Below are positions 38,519 to 50,026 of a DNA stretch of 64,000 nt, in pieces. The notes below the pieces were generated by a model that saw only the letters and a program-made list of their open reading frames with translations, had not been told where the DNA came from and did not search any database. Source of the DNA: Protopterus annectens. Taxonomy: Eukaryota; Chordata; Ceratodontiformes; Protopteridae. Each line of letters begins with the position of its first letter. Positions within the stretch are counted from its first letter, which is position 1. Location of the stretch: the NCBI RefSeq assembly GCF_019279795.1, contig NC_056747.1:1003537932-1003601931 (forward strand). Reading direction: 5' to 3'. A program made the translations under genes and the position numbers.

Positions 38519-39256
38519 GACACTAAAGCTATTAGCCTACTATTAGCACTAGAGAAAGTCACAAAATGAAAGTTTTTAAACAGATAAAGATTTGTAAATA
38601 TACAGAATGCTTTTAACTGCAAACAAATCAGTTACCTATGCAGATTACAATAAAAGTGCTATATATAAATTGCTAGAAGCAATAAACTGTATAAATAATC
38701 AAAAAACAGGATACTTATATATCTCAGCTAAGAGTTGGAGTCAACACCTCTCATCCACTCTGCTCAGTGTGTATAGACAGAAACTCTCTCAAAGTTAGGG
38801 CTTAAATACCAGAAGAACAACTTTTTTTTTTTTTTTTTTACAAAAACACAAAAGAACCTGCCCCCACTAGCCTGCAGCCAATTAATACAATCTAGCCAAG
38901 GTAAAGAAAGGTTTTATCTAATTCAAGATGGCCTGCATGTGCTTTGAACAATCACTGTATAAACATACAAGCCCAGAGCCAACAATTCTGAACTAGGACA
39001 AATACTAAAGCTATTAGCCTACAAAGCACTAGAGAAAGCCACAAAATGAAAGTTTTTAAACAGATAAAGATTTGTAAAGATACAGAATGCTTTTAACTGC
39101 AAACAAATCAGTTACCCGTGCAGATTACAATAAAAGTGCTAGATATAAATTGCTAGAAACAATAAACTGTATAAATAATTGAAAAAAACAGGATACTTAT
39201 ATATCTCAGCTAAGAGTTGGAGTCAACACCTCTCATCCACTCTGCTCAGTGTATAT
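38519..39256. repeat. 480-bp-spaced direct duplication, about 95% identical
   Basis: 38,519-38,776 and 38,999-39,256 match almost base for base at an offset of exactly 480. They share TAAAGCTATTAGCCTAC, CAGATAAAGATTTGTAAA and CACCTCTCATCCACTCTGC. On the minus strand this lies 5' of CR1 copy A, where promoter monomers could sit. Confidence 0.9.
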
Positions 39257-40560
39257 TTTTTATTTTCATTTATGCATGCAACTCTCAGGAAAATAAGTTA
39301 CCGCAATAATTATTTGTCCACTTCCCAAACCTGCTGTTCTATGTTCCATCATGCAAAGGATTAAATAGCTAGCATGCAGTACTTTGGATTTATAAAAAAA
39401 TTGAATTTATTCAACTATAATAAATCAAAAGTACTGTCCAGCATTAATAAGTTAGAAAAAGTCATTTACATCCATTTTGTAACTTTATTATTTTTAAGTC
39501 CAAAGTTTCTGTTTCATCCAGAAGTCCTTTGTTAGCAGAATTCTTTCTATAATCTTTGGTCCTGAATGAGTGCTAGAAAAAAAAACAGTTCTAATTTCTT
39601 TGTCCACTTTCTGGAGGAATCCAAAAAACATAAGATAATTATTTATGAATATTCTGTGTCCCCCCCTGTCAAATGTCCATTTCATTGCATGGCAGAAATT
39701 GGTTAGATACCTCTCTAAGCAACCTTTACGTCTCACTGCAAATGGATCTTCTTTTACCTATGTAGATGGACAGGCTCTGAAACAGCAAAATGCAATATCA
39801 CAGCCTCTTTAGTTCCTTTGTCTGAGTGTGACTGTATTAGCAGTCCTCAGTGATATACCCAAGCAAAGCTCTTTCAGACTCTATATCTGTAGCCATGTTA
39901 GTTGGGCAGTTTCTATGACTGAATGTTTGAACTGCTCAAGGTGCTGAAGCATGAAGACTGAATGGATGTCTCACTGACTACCCAAGCATGACTGAAGCAA
40001 GATATTTGCATATATAATCCAAAACTGTACACTTCTCAGTAGAATATCTCTTGTAAAAATGAGGAAAGGCTTTGGAGTTAATTGCTTTGCTTCTGCCTGT
40101 GAAGTTTCCAGCAGGTGACACATGATGTTTTCCACTGTCATCCTTTAGAACAATGTATTGTTCTTTCTCAGTTTATTGCTTTTTTGACAAAAGTGTGTTC
40201 TGGGGCAGAAAATGTATGTGGTTTGCAAATATTAAGCTTTCTTCCATGTCCTGTAGTTCTTGATTCCATTTTGGACCTTTTGACACTTTAATGTCTCAGG
40301 CCATGATAGTGTATAGCTTTGAAGTCCATTTTCTGTAAATAATGCCATGGGGGTCTGCATTCCTGAACATACTAAGAGATACTAGGAGGGGCGATAGCCC
40401 AGAGGCTCCTCAGCTAGGAAAGCAAATCTTAAAACTGCATAGCTTTATGCACTCTGCTTTTGCATTTATTTTTGGATTGATACATTATATATCAGAATAA
40501 TAGCAAGGTTAATACATAGCAAAACACAAAATAAGATTTAATAAATGTAATCAGTACACG
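39257..40560. other. No recognised gene
   Basis: An 80-codon minus-strand frame at 39,736-39,494 and Cys-poor downstream sequence carry no motif I can place. The density of stop codons is high elsewhere. Confidence 0.4.
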
Positions 40561-40564
40561 TAAC

Positions 40565-41003
40565 GGGTTTATATCAGAACATGGAATGCAGACTTCATTG
40601 AAGCTGACATCATCGAACAGGCATTATCGAATGCTGAAAACATCAAATCCCTCTCAATGGTAAGTCCAAATGGGGACATCACACTGTAAGGGTGTAGGCA
40701 GGGGGCAAGCTCCCATGCACCCCACACCCCCGCTACTTAAATATACCAACTCCGAGATCGCGCTACAGTGTAGGAAACAGAAATCTTCTGTTTCCGCAAT
40801 GTAGTGCATCGAAGTGCAATCTCAGGAGTGGTATACTTAAGTGGCAGGGGGTGCATGGGGTGCAGGAGGTCTTGCCCCCCCTGCATGGAGCAAGTTGTTG
40901 TTTATCTGCACTCCATAATTTTTTTTTCACCAACTTTGATGTTTCAGCCTTCGATGATTTCACTTTGATGATATCAGCTTCAATGATGTTCTGATATAAA
41001 CCC
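40565..41003. mobile_element. TATA-core MITE, full-length palindrome (439 bp)
   Basis: The ends are GGGTTTATATCAGAACAT and its reverse complement. The arms stay complementary for about 80 bp apart from an 11-bp insertion in the left one. Two copies of the core face each other (ACTTAAATATACCAACTCC at 40,735-40,753; GGTATACTTAAGTGGC at 40,831-40,846) around the centre GGAAACAGAA/TTCTGTTTCC. The flanks CACGTAAC and CATGTAAA match at 6 of 8 positions, fitting a decayed 8-bp target duplication. No ORF. Confidence 0.85.
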
Positions 41004-41067
41004 CATGTAAAAGTGACCCTAAACATGCAGTACACAATAGTAAACACAATGGCATTTTCAACAATAG

Positions 41068-41328
41068 TTGTTGTTTGTCTTTCGGCTTTTTCCCGGTAAG
41101 GGGTTGCCACAGCGAACTCCAGTCTGCTAATGATTGGCAGTAGATTTTTTACGAAATGCCGAGGTGCCAGCTCGATGCCCAACCTTCAATGAAGGCACGC
41201 CCATTTACGCACGCATGTCTTTCGAACGTTACCCAACCGCGGAGAGGACATGCAGACTCCACATAGAAGGCACTCCCAAGCCAAGCCAAGAATCGAACGG
41301 GAGAACCTCTTGCTGTGAGGTAACAACT
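41068..41328 (-). mobile_element. tRNA-derived SINE, copy 3 (5'-truncated)
   Basis: This is the reverse complement of the family in copy 2. Its 3' end is complete, and it begins within the head at about GTTGTTACCTCACAGC, so roughly 20 bp including the A box are missing. A perfect 14-bp target duplication ATTTTCAACAATAG flanks it (41,054-41,067 and 41,329-41,342). Confidence 0.92.
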
Positions 41329-41564
41329 ATTTTCAACAATAGTAATAATAGCAATAAAAATAATACTGATAATAATTTATTTTAATCAAGGGCTTTATTC
41401 TCACACTATCTATAACCATTATTTGTTTTAATGGTGTTGTTAGAATTCCAATCCATGGACAGACTATGTTAGCAAAAAATTCTTGATAAAAAAAATTAGT
41501 TAGTTACTCTTGGTGACATGACAAGCAAACCTCCACAGCAGGGTACTTCCCCTCTGAATGAACA

Positions 41565-42174
41565 TACTTATTATACAATGACTGGCCATTAATATTCCAA
41601 AAACGATCACGCTGATTGACCAGCCCAACCAGTGTGCCCATTGTAAATCCAAGAATATACTAACGGAAAAGGTCTGGTCGTCCAGCCTTTTTCCGTTAGT
41701 ATATCTCCTGATTTTTTTTAACTTTTTTTGCTCTGCAGAGGTAGCAACGGAGAAAGGAAGATCTCTGTTGCTTTTTTTAAAGATATCTCTCTATGTTATA
41801 TGAATTGAAGAACTCGTATAACATAGTGAGATAGCTTTAAAAAAAGCAATGGAGATCTTCCTTTCAACAGAAAAAGGAAGATTTCCCTGCTTTTTTTTTA
41901 AGATATCTCGCTATGTTATACGAGTTAAAGAACTTGTATAACATAGCGAGATATCTTGAAAAAAGCAATGGAGATCTTCCTTTCTTCATTGCTACCTCTG
42001 CACAGCACTGATGTACTGCGTAAGCGTGGGAACACAAGTCCCTTACGCATGCACAGTACATCAGAAATGTCCCAGGATACCGGACAACTGTGGAAGGGCA
42101 GCAAGGAGGCATTATACAATGACATTATTTAGGTAAAATAAGTATTTTTTTCTTAAATAATGTCATTGTATAAT
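41565..42174. mobile_element. Hairpin-rich MITE-like element
   Basis: The ends share TATTATACAATGAC in inverted orientation (about 41,569 and 42,161-42,174). Inside are stacked inverted repeats. TATACTAACGGAAAAGG pairs with its complement at 41,656-41,703. A 267-bp palindrome (41,735-42,001) is bounded by GCAGAGGTAGCAA and contains two smaller foldbacks. CTGATGTACTG/CAGTACATCAG lies at 42,008-42,063. A perfect 21-bp stem lies at 42,111-42,131 with 42,154-42,174. No coding potential. Confidence 0.7.
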
Positions 42175-42178
42175 ATGA

Positions 42179-42316
42179 ATAGCCCACGGCTGGGTATGGG
42201 CAATGCTGGATTTACCCATGGTTGGCTTTCTTGGGTGACTCAGGCTTCACCCTCATGACCAAACCCCACCAACCGTGGGTAATTCCAGCATTACCCACAC
42301 CCAGCCATGGGTTATT
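42179..42316. mobile_element. Single-hairpin element (138 bp)
   Basis: The two ~47-bp arms (AGCCCACGGCTGGGTATGGG... and its imperfect complement ending CCAGCCATGGGTTATT) pair at about 90%. It lies only 4 bp from the previous element, so it may be part of it. Confidence 0.65.
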
Positions 42317-43563
42317 GCTTAAATATAATATAACATCCTTCAAGTTTGCACAGCCTCAGAAAACGTTATGCATTTTTGTTGAACCTGTCCAAAGCTAGAT
42401 AATGACTTGATGGACCCACATGTTCTGTTTTAAAGCTCTGGCAGTATTTATTACAAATTCTTTGGTTTGATGAGAGTGGAATATAGTTAGCACATGGTAT
42501 GGTGAAATGGTAAATTGTTTCCTTTGCTTGTCTTGTGTAGTATTTCAATTCTGAGCAAAAACACATGCCATAGTTCTACTTTTCATTTAATATTTTTTTC
42601 CGTAAGTCTCTTAGAAGATTCTTTTCAAGTATGCCATTATTCTTATATTTTCTTTTCTAGTCTGAGTCTATAAGTCATCAAGGTGTTATATTACTGTTTC
42701 AGTAATTTTTCCATAGTACTTATTCTGTCATCTTCAACATATAGCCCCTGTTTAGTTTTCATCTTTCAAAATTTGAATTTTATTTTGTACATTTTTAGTG
42801 TGTGATGTAATTGTGGCATTAACTTTCATTATGTCCTGTCTCAAACTAGATACAGTCAAACTGATACAGTCAAGCACAGAGCAAGAGTCATGGGTTTTTT
42901 ATGGATCTTTTAAGTGCAGTTAATCATTGACCCATACTTCTTTTTATGTCTCCTCTTATCTTTATGTTTCTGCATGCTCTCTGGTAAGAGAGGTTCAATA
43001 CTTAGTTGAGCCAGGACAGTAGCTTCTGAATCGAGCTGCTACTATGTCAAGACCAGTTTCCATCTCACCCCACTAACCCACTGATGGTTGTACCTTATTC
43101 TCAGTAAAACAATGTAAAGTGGCATTTTAGATATAAACGCAGATCTGCAAGGAGCAGCTTACAGATCTCTCCATAAACACAAACTCAAATTACTAGTCTT
43201 GCTTCATTCTATACCACATACAGATGCTATATATTGCCACCTTTCCTTAAAGCTTTTTTCTCTTCTGATCCCTACAGTATTATTTGCACTATTACAGGCT
43301 TTGCAAGAGAACTGCCTAACTCATAGCTTACATTCTTTGGGCCATACATTATCATATCGCTTTATAATTCCATTTTCTCAGCAGGGTCAGTTGGTAGTAC
43401 AGTAGTGTATCGGTAAGTACAACTTGGGGAGAATCTATACAACCTCCTTGTATCTAGGGGCTTTGCTAGGTACTCTAGTTTCTTCCCACATCCCAAAGAT
43501 ACTCTACATGTGAAATGGTAGTTTTCTAAACTGCTTGTGAGTGTGCACATTTTGTGTGCATGC

Positions 43564-43565
<2 letters not shown>
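42317..43565. other. No recognised gene
   Basis: AT-rich. A minus-strand frame at 42,566-42,366 vaguely resembles a Penelope GIY-YIG domain but lacks a clear motif. Confidence 0.4.

Positions 43566-43646
<81 letters not shown>
43566..43646. repeat. (GT)n microsatellite
   Basis: About 40 GT units. Confidence 0.95.
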
Positions 43647-43694
43647 TGTGCGCGTGTAAGGTGATGTGACGGTACTCTGTCTAATATACATTTG

Positions 43695-43828
43695 TCTGCT
43701 GTGCACCAGTTGAGTACTGGGATAGGATCTGCTGTGCACCAGTTGAGTACTGGGATAGGATCTGCTGTGCACTAGTTGAGTACTGGGATAGGATCTGCTG
43801 TGCACTAGTTGAGTACTGGGATAGGATC
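43695..43828. repeat. 33-bp tandem repeat, four copies
   Basis: Units start at 43,695, 43,728, 43,761 and 43,794 (TCTGCTGTGCAC, then AGTTGAGTACTGGGATAGGA), nearly identical. Confidence 0.95.
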
Positions 43829-44071
43829 TAGCTGTTTTGTTATTATGAAATGGATTAAAAATGTAAGAAGAAAATAAGTGAAATGAAGAAATAAATGGAT
43901 TAGCCCTGTTGAGTTAACAATTTACAAGATGAACTTGGGGTCAGGGTAGCTCCATGCTACAATCCATGAACAGATCAGAATACCGAATCAAAGTACGAAG
44001 CATATCAGTTGTACAAAAATGCAACATCTAAAAAAGAAACTTGCAGAAACATGAAGAGTAAGATAAATCCA

Positions 44072-44672
44072 GCCTAACCAACATGTGGAGGCTAGGGATG
44101 AACACTAGGACATGGAGCCCAGACTGACCAGCATCTGAAAGCTAAGGATGAACACTAGGACATGGAGCCCAGTCTAACCAGCATGTGGAGGCTAGTGATG
44201 AACACTAGAACATGGAGCCCAGCCTGATCAGCATGTGGAAGCTAGGGATGAACTCTAGGACATGGAGCCCAGTCTAACCAGCATGTGGAGGCTAGCGATG
44301 AACACTAGGACATGTAGCTCAGTCTAACCAGCATGTGGAAGCTAGGGATGAACACTAGGACATGGAGCCCAGCCTGACCAGCATGTGGAAGCTAGGGATG
44401 AACACTAGGACATGGAGCCCAGACTGACCAGCATCGGAAAGCTAGGGATGAACTCTAGGACATGGATCCCAGTCTAACCAGCATGTGGAGGCTAGCAATG
44501 AACACTAGGACATGGAGCCCAGCCTGACCAGCATGTGGAAGCTAGGGATAAACTCTAGGACATGGAGCCCAGTCTAACCAGCATGTGGAGGCTAGCGATG
44601 AACACTAGGACATGGATCCCAGTCTAACCAGCATGTGGAAGCTAGAGATGAACCATAGGACATGGAGCTGAG
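44072..44672. repeat. 50-bp minisatellite, about 12 copies
   Basis: The unit is GAACACTAGGACATGGAGCC, then AGyCTrACCAGCATGTGGAr and GCTAGGGAT. Unit variants (GTCTAACC/GACTGACC, GGAGGC/GGAAGC) alternate irregularly. Confidence 0.95.
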
Positions 44673-46400
44673 AAGCAGCAGTTGTAGCCACGGCAGTCTC
44701 CCTCCTCCTCACTCTACCTTTGACATATAATTGCAAAAATCTGAAATAAAAATCAAACTGTATTTACATAGGAGCTGTGACTGTGACACCTTTTGTAAAA
44801 TGAGTTGTGTCAGTATTAATAGAATAAAATGAGAAACACAATGCAGGAAAATATTCTGCAATAACACTGGCAAACAGATTAGGACACGTTATGAAAAACA
44901 AAACAAAATATGATCTCAGAGACCAGTCTGGTAGTTTAATATAGCACAGTAGCTTTTAATGATGTTACCTGACCCTATGTCCCACAGCTTTGCCCTTTGT
45001 TTGGGATCATATAACAGACAATATTAATCACCACCCCACCCATAAGACAACTTAATTGCTAATAAAAATAATATGATTTATGACTCCACACCTGCATTAG
45101 AAACAAAAATGTTTGGTTTACATTATAAAAACATAATTTTATCCATGCAGACTTTCCCTTTTCTGTATTATATGCCTAAATGATGGATAATACTGTTTTG
45201 ACACATTGTACAGTTGTGGTTTGTCTGGAAAGTTTCAGTGTTTATTGTCTGAGGATGAGACTAACTATTTATAGTCGCTGCCTGTGAGGATGTCAAAAGA
45301 GAAGCCAAGACTTTCTTAACAAACAATATGCATTAGTAGTCACAATTCTTGCTTGTGCAAAGAACAGTGTATTCCACAAAAAAAAATAATTAATTAATTA
45401 ATTTAAAAAAAAAACACATCAGCTTGAACAGTTTGTGAAAATCAGCTTTATATCAGAGTCTTAAGCAGTTTAACCACTCAGTAATTCAGTAATGGAATTC
45501 TTAACAAAAGAGTACCCCATAGTACAAAAAAAACATTAAATTCAGAGGTTCACCATAAATGTATGCACTACTCATAATGTAGGAATAAAACTATATACCC
45601 TGATGGTAGTGGTTACTACTGTCTGGTCTAAGTATCAAAATACCAAACTGAGGTAGTAGCTGCCTCTCTGAGAATCATGCTACGTCAGAGAGAGATATAT
45701 ACCGTAATGTGAAGCTTCCAGAAGAGAGCCATGGAATTGTGCCTCTTCAGTGTCTCATTCCAAAGTATCCATTCCCAATTAAACAGAAACTTGCTATATT
45801 TCTCCCAGCCTCTACAATTATGAGTGAGTTAGGGCTAGCCAAAATTATACTTTGCATTCCCAGTGTTAATAAAATGTATAACACACATTTTCTAAACAGT
45901 TGTCCAAATGTAACATCTGACATTATGTAATAACAATGCCACGTTTTATGGCTGTCAACCCAAAATTCTGAGGCAAAACAAACATCACTTAAAACATGTA
46001 ACATATACTATCCTTCAAGGTAAAACATCCTTGAGAGTTTATTTCCCACTACAAGGTTTCCTTACATAAAAGTTGCCATTCTCACTCATAAACCATCGGT
46101 TTCTCAATATCAAGATCTGATAAAATGTTCCATTTTTCAGTTGTTGTTATTCATTAACAGCTTAGATGATATTACAGTGTGACTATATGTTAAATAAGCA
46201 TTGAGACATGAGGGTCCGAGTTGCCTTATAACAAGCATATGCCTAGGTATAGGGAATGACTGTATCCTTCCATACACTGGCATGTAGTTATCACATCGGT
46301 AAACAACACCCTCAAGTTCCATAATAGACTTAAAATGGATATATATAAAAGTCAAGATAGCTGCTACGCAGGTAAATGCTCTTGTTCTCCAAACAAATTG
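44673..46400. other. No recognised gene
   Basis: AT-rich, with short frames at 45,709-45,930 (+) and 46,421-46,137 (-) that carry no motif. Confidence 0.45.
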
Positions 46401-46571
46401 TTTTAAAATTAACGTAAGCACTAAAACAAGAGCAAAAGTGAGGACACAAACCAGGAACGTAAAATCACAAGTATTTAGCGCTCATCCGTTGCAATAAATA
46501 CTTGTGATTTTACGTTCCTGGTTTGTGTCCTCACTTTTGCTCTTGTTTTAGTGTTTACGTTAATTTTAAAA
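46401..46571. repeat. Near-perfect 77-bp foldback
   Basis: Arms 46,401-46,477 and 46,495-46,571 are reverse complements with a single mismatch (CGTAAGCAC against GTGTTTACG). They are separated by a 17-nt loop. Transcribed RNA from either strand would form a long hairpin. I found no flanking duplication. Confidence 0.97.
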
Positions 46572-46831
46572 TGAACATATGTTTTGTGCTATGCATTTTT
46601 AAATTGTCTGTAAGCTGTATTACTACTATATGAACAAAACAGTGTTAGCATTTTGTTAGAATTAAGTAATGTAGCAATGTAAAGTAGTCCCAAATGAAAA
46701 GTCATGACTGTGTAAAGAAAAAAAAAACAAGTAGACAAGTATGTTTACATAAATAATAAAAAGTAAAAACAAGGATGCTAATTTCTTAATGAAGAGTGGC
46801 AGCCTAAAATACTGGTATTATTTGGGACACA

Positions 46832-47505
46832 TAATCCCCCGGATTCTCAAACTCTTGTACGGAGTGCAAGATCAGTGCAGGAGCACAAGCAGGCAATATG
46901 TCTGCCCTGCGATCCAGGAACAGCCTGCAGGGGGCGTGCACGAGTGCTCCTGCACTACTCCTGCATGGACTACGCCCTGGTATGCAAATCACCCCATTTG
47001 CAGGAGAAATCTATGCAAATGAGGTGGTTTTGCAATCCAGAAAGTTTGCAACAGTCTGTTCAAGACTAGTGCTAACTGCAGAAATGTACTCGGTTAGTAA
47101 CCGAGTACATTTCTGCAAACTCCAAAACAGCGCTATGACAGCTCCAAATAAAGGTTGCATATCATGTAGTAAGCATGCCAATGACCAAGTATAAGGCCAT
47201 TGGCATTGCAAACATAAAAATAAATACAAAAATCAACTTTTATTAATTTGTAGCCGATCTCGGCTGTTTTAAGTGTAGGGCAGCGGCACGCAAATGGGAT
47301 CGGGGGGAAATAAGAAAGTGAACCTAAATTAAGCATTCTAACTAAAATCAGTATTCTGCCATGCAAGTCAATGGCAGGCAGAAGACAACATGGCCAGTGA
47401 GTAGTTGTTGCTAAGGGGGGAGGCTCAGTGTGAGACATGTAGCTATGCATTAGCAGGCAATGCTATGCAAATGAGGGGAAGGATAGTGAATCCCAGTTTT
47501 CTCCA
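46832..47505. mobile_element. Possible Harbinger-type terminal region or MITE
   Basis: The left edge CCCCCGGATTCTCAAACTC resembles, inverted, both 47,484-47,505 (GATAGTGAATCCCAG) and 59,617-59,636 (GTTAGTGAATCCAGGAG). A 20-bp perfect palindrome with a 1-nt spacer lies at 47,077-47,117 (TGCAGAAATGTACTCGGTTA). CTATGCAAATGAGG occurs twice. This may be the 5' end of the transposon encoding the 48-kb transposase. Confidence 0.4.
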
Positions 47506-48038
47506 GCATGTAGGTCAGGTCCCAACAGTGAAAGAGTAGGAATAGTCTGGTGCAAGACTAGGAGATAGGCGACATCATGGGGGGTGTGCCAGGCATACTG
47601 TAAGCGGATTGGAGCCCTGTGGCCCGGGTCTGCTCCTAGCTTAGCAGAGCTTAGCTAGGGGTTGTGTCTAAACCTGCATAGCACTCTTTACAAAGCCTAA
47701 GCGGGTGTGTGCACCGCGCACTGGGATTTACAGGAAGAAAAAGAGGTGAAACTTGGAAATAGCAGCAGTGTGCACATTTGAGCACTCTGTTTGTGTGGCG
47801 CACACACGGGCTTAAACAAGAATGCAATGAGAAGGGAAAACAGCAGTAGGAAGGTAATCAAGGAGAACTAGCTTAGCTGGCAAGTGAAATGTATCGGAAT
47901 CAGCCAATTACACAGGCAGCAGACAAGCCCAACCCAAAACTACTATAAACTAAGCAAAACACCTTCTCCTCTGGTTTTCCTACAACCTACACCACCGGTG
48001 TAAACAAGCGGGGAACTTTTAACACTCACAACAGCAAA

Positions 48039-49394
48039 ATGATAGGGGCTGCAATAGTTATCATACAACAACTTGTGGAAGAGGCTGACGGTGAGGATGT
48101 GAATGCTACCGACCAACCCACAGTGAGGAGACGGAGAAGAGTGTACAGACCCAGGGTAACCTACCAGGGGCTACATGAGCTGGAGATAGTGGAGTGCTAC
48201 AGGGTGGACAGGGACCTCCTACAGCAAATTATTGAGTTGTGCCGGCCACGCCTGACACACAGAACTAATTGAGGGGAACCCATCCCAGTGGATGCCAAGG
48301 TATGTGTAGGCCTAAGAATACTAGTTACAAGTACCTTCCAAAGGCCAACTGGGGATATGATGGGGATTTCACAGGCATCAGCATCCAGGGTACTCCACCA
48401 GTTCCTGGATGCCATGTCAGCATATGTCGGTGAGCACGTATATTTCCCATGTCTATATCACGTTATCGAAAGTTTACTTAATCGAATCAATAAAGGTCAA
48501 ACTTTATTGATCGATTAAGTAAAACATTGAATAATGTAAAAAAAAAACTAATTAAAAAAATAAAAAAACTAAATGGCGTAGGCAGGGTAGCAAGCCCCCC
48601 TGCACCCCCCCACAGCCCCCCTACTTAAATATACCAACTCCAAGACCTCACTACATTTAGGTAAATGGAAATCTCCCTTTACAGAGATTTCCGTTTACTT
48701 GCATGATGTTCTTCACTTTCGATATTGTCGTGCCAACAATATCAGACTCAATATTGTCAGCTTACGGCAACGTGAAGTAGACCCATATTTCCCCAACACC
48801 CCTGAGGTGTTGGCCAGTAATATGTATCTCTTCTACCAAATAGCAGATTACCCTGAGGTAGTGGGTACAATAGACTGCACGTGCATACGCATCAAAGCAC
48901 CACCCGGTGAGCGAGGTAGGGTTTACATCAACCGCAAGGGCTTCCCCTCCAGCAACTGCCAGGTCATATGTGATGCCCAGGGCATAATAATGAATGTGTG
49001 TGCTGGCTGCCCTGAAAGCTATCATGATTCCCACATCTGGCATCTGATGCAGCTGTACCAGAGATTTGCCAGTGGGGACATCCCACACGGTCACCTAGTG
49101 GGGGATGCTGGATACGCACTGGAGCCGTGGCTGATGACACCCATCAGAAATGCACACACAGCCAAACAAGAACTCCATAATGAAGCACACGCACAAACAA
49201 GAATCATTATAGACCATGTGTTTGGGATGCTCAAGTCACGGTTCCGGTGCCTGCACACATCCGGTGGAGCCTTGCAGTACTCACCAGCTGCATGTACCCA
49301 AATTGTCCTTGTATGTGCCATGCTACACAATATGATCTTGTGGAAACAGCTGCAGCAGGAACAGCATGGGGTAGGGCCACACAGCCCCCCCTAA
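48039..49394 (+). pseudogene. PIF/Harbinger transposase (HARBI1-like), interrupted
   Basis: This DDE transposase moves Harbinger DNA elements. The N-terminal part (48,039-48,272) has a basic RRRRRVYRPR stretch and YRVDRDLLQQIIELCRP. After one in-frame TGA (48,270) the same frame continues: GISQASASRVLHQFLDAM, then HVYFP. A 336-bp MITE follows. The frame resumes at about 48,794 with EVVGTIDCTCIRI (first catalytic Asp), KGFPSSNCQ, CPESYHDSHIW, HLVGDAGYALEPWLM (second Asp) and IIIDHVFGMLKSRFRCL. In the last block the expected Glu is Asp. It ends at TAA, 49,392-49,394. Apart from the stop and the insertion it is well preserved. The usual partner gene (Myb/SANT-like) was not found. Confidence 0.9.
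48449..48784. mobile_element. TATA-core MITE inserted in the Harbinger transposase
   Basis: ATATTTCCC is repeated at 48,440-48,448 and 48,785-48,793, fitting an 8-9-bp target duplication. The ends pair as GTCTATATCACGTTATCG against GTCTACTTCACGTTGCCG. The core is ACTTAAATATACCAACTCC (48,624-48,642), preceded by a C-rich run. A central hairpin GTAAATGGAAATCTC/GAGATTTCCGTTTAC lies at about 48,661-48,698. Only one core copy remains. Confidence 0.85.
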
Positions 49395-50026
49395 TGCCAA
49401 TGCCTGCAGAGGCACAGAGTGACTCGGAGGAGGAACAACCTGAGCCTGCCCCAGTAGGCAGAAGGAGGAGTGCCCAATATGCCCTGGCCTTGGCAAAGAG
49501 GCAACGCATAGCACATACACTGACATTGGAGGGACCCAGAGAATAACATCTCTCTCTGACTCTCATAAGCAGTAAAAGGGATGCCAAACATTACACTACC
49601 TGTGCCAAACCATGTGTAGGGAGTGTACTATATGCATCTGACATAGGCAGCCCTGCAGCACCACCCTCAATACTGGGATGCCCACAAGGTAAGTGACTCA
49701 CACATGCCAGTCAGTGGAGGTCACATACCCAACAACTGTCACAGCCAGCAGGACAGGTGTAGACAAACACAAACAAAGGCTATGCTATGGCCTCAGAATG
49801 CGGCCTATGGGTAACCTTCCTTTCCAGGCTTACACAGACAGACTACAGCAAGTCAGGCAGTGGGATGTCAGTTCTGAAAGCAAGGATGTCAGTAACTAAT
49901 ATGCAGGTAAGTAAAAGCTAAGATCTGTAGTACACTGGTATGTTTCTAGTCAGAATGATAGGATAGACTACAGACTGAAATGGAGTACCCAACATACTAG
50001 TACAGTCCTAGCAAATGTGTACAAGT
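49395..50026 (+). other. Sequence 3' of Harbinger transposase
   Basis: Another frame (49,247-49,546) gives an acidic, proline-rich tail, perhaps a frameshifted C-terminal extension. Nothing else recognised. Confidence 0.35.

Noticed and set aside
39494..39736. 80-codon minus frame with transposon-like look
   Set aside because: Could not match it to RT, GIY-YIG or integrase blocks.
42366..42566. Second Penelope GIY-YIG domain on the minus strand
   Set aside because: Cysteine spacing and the YVG-like residues only vaguely fit; no RT or C-terminal blocks nearby.
44072..44672. CRISPR-like array of regular 50-bp spacing
   Set aside because: The whole unit is conserved with no variable spacers; it is a minisatellite in a eukaryotic genome.
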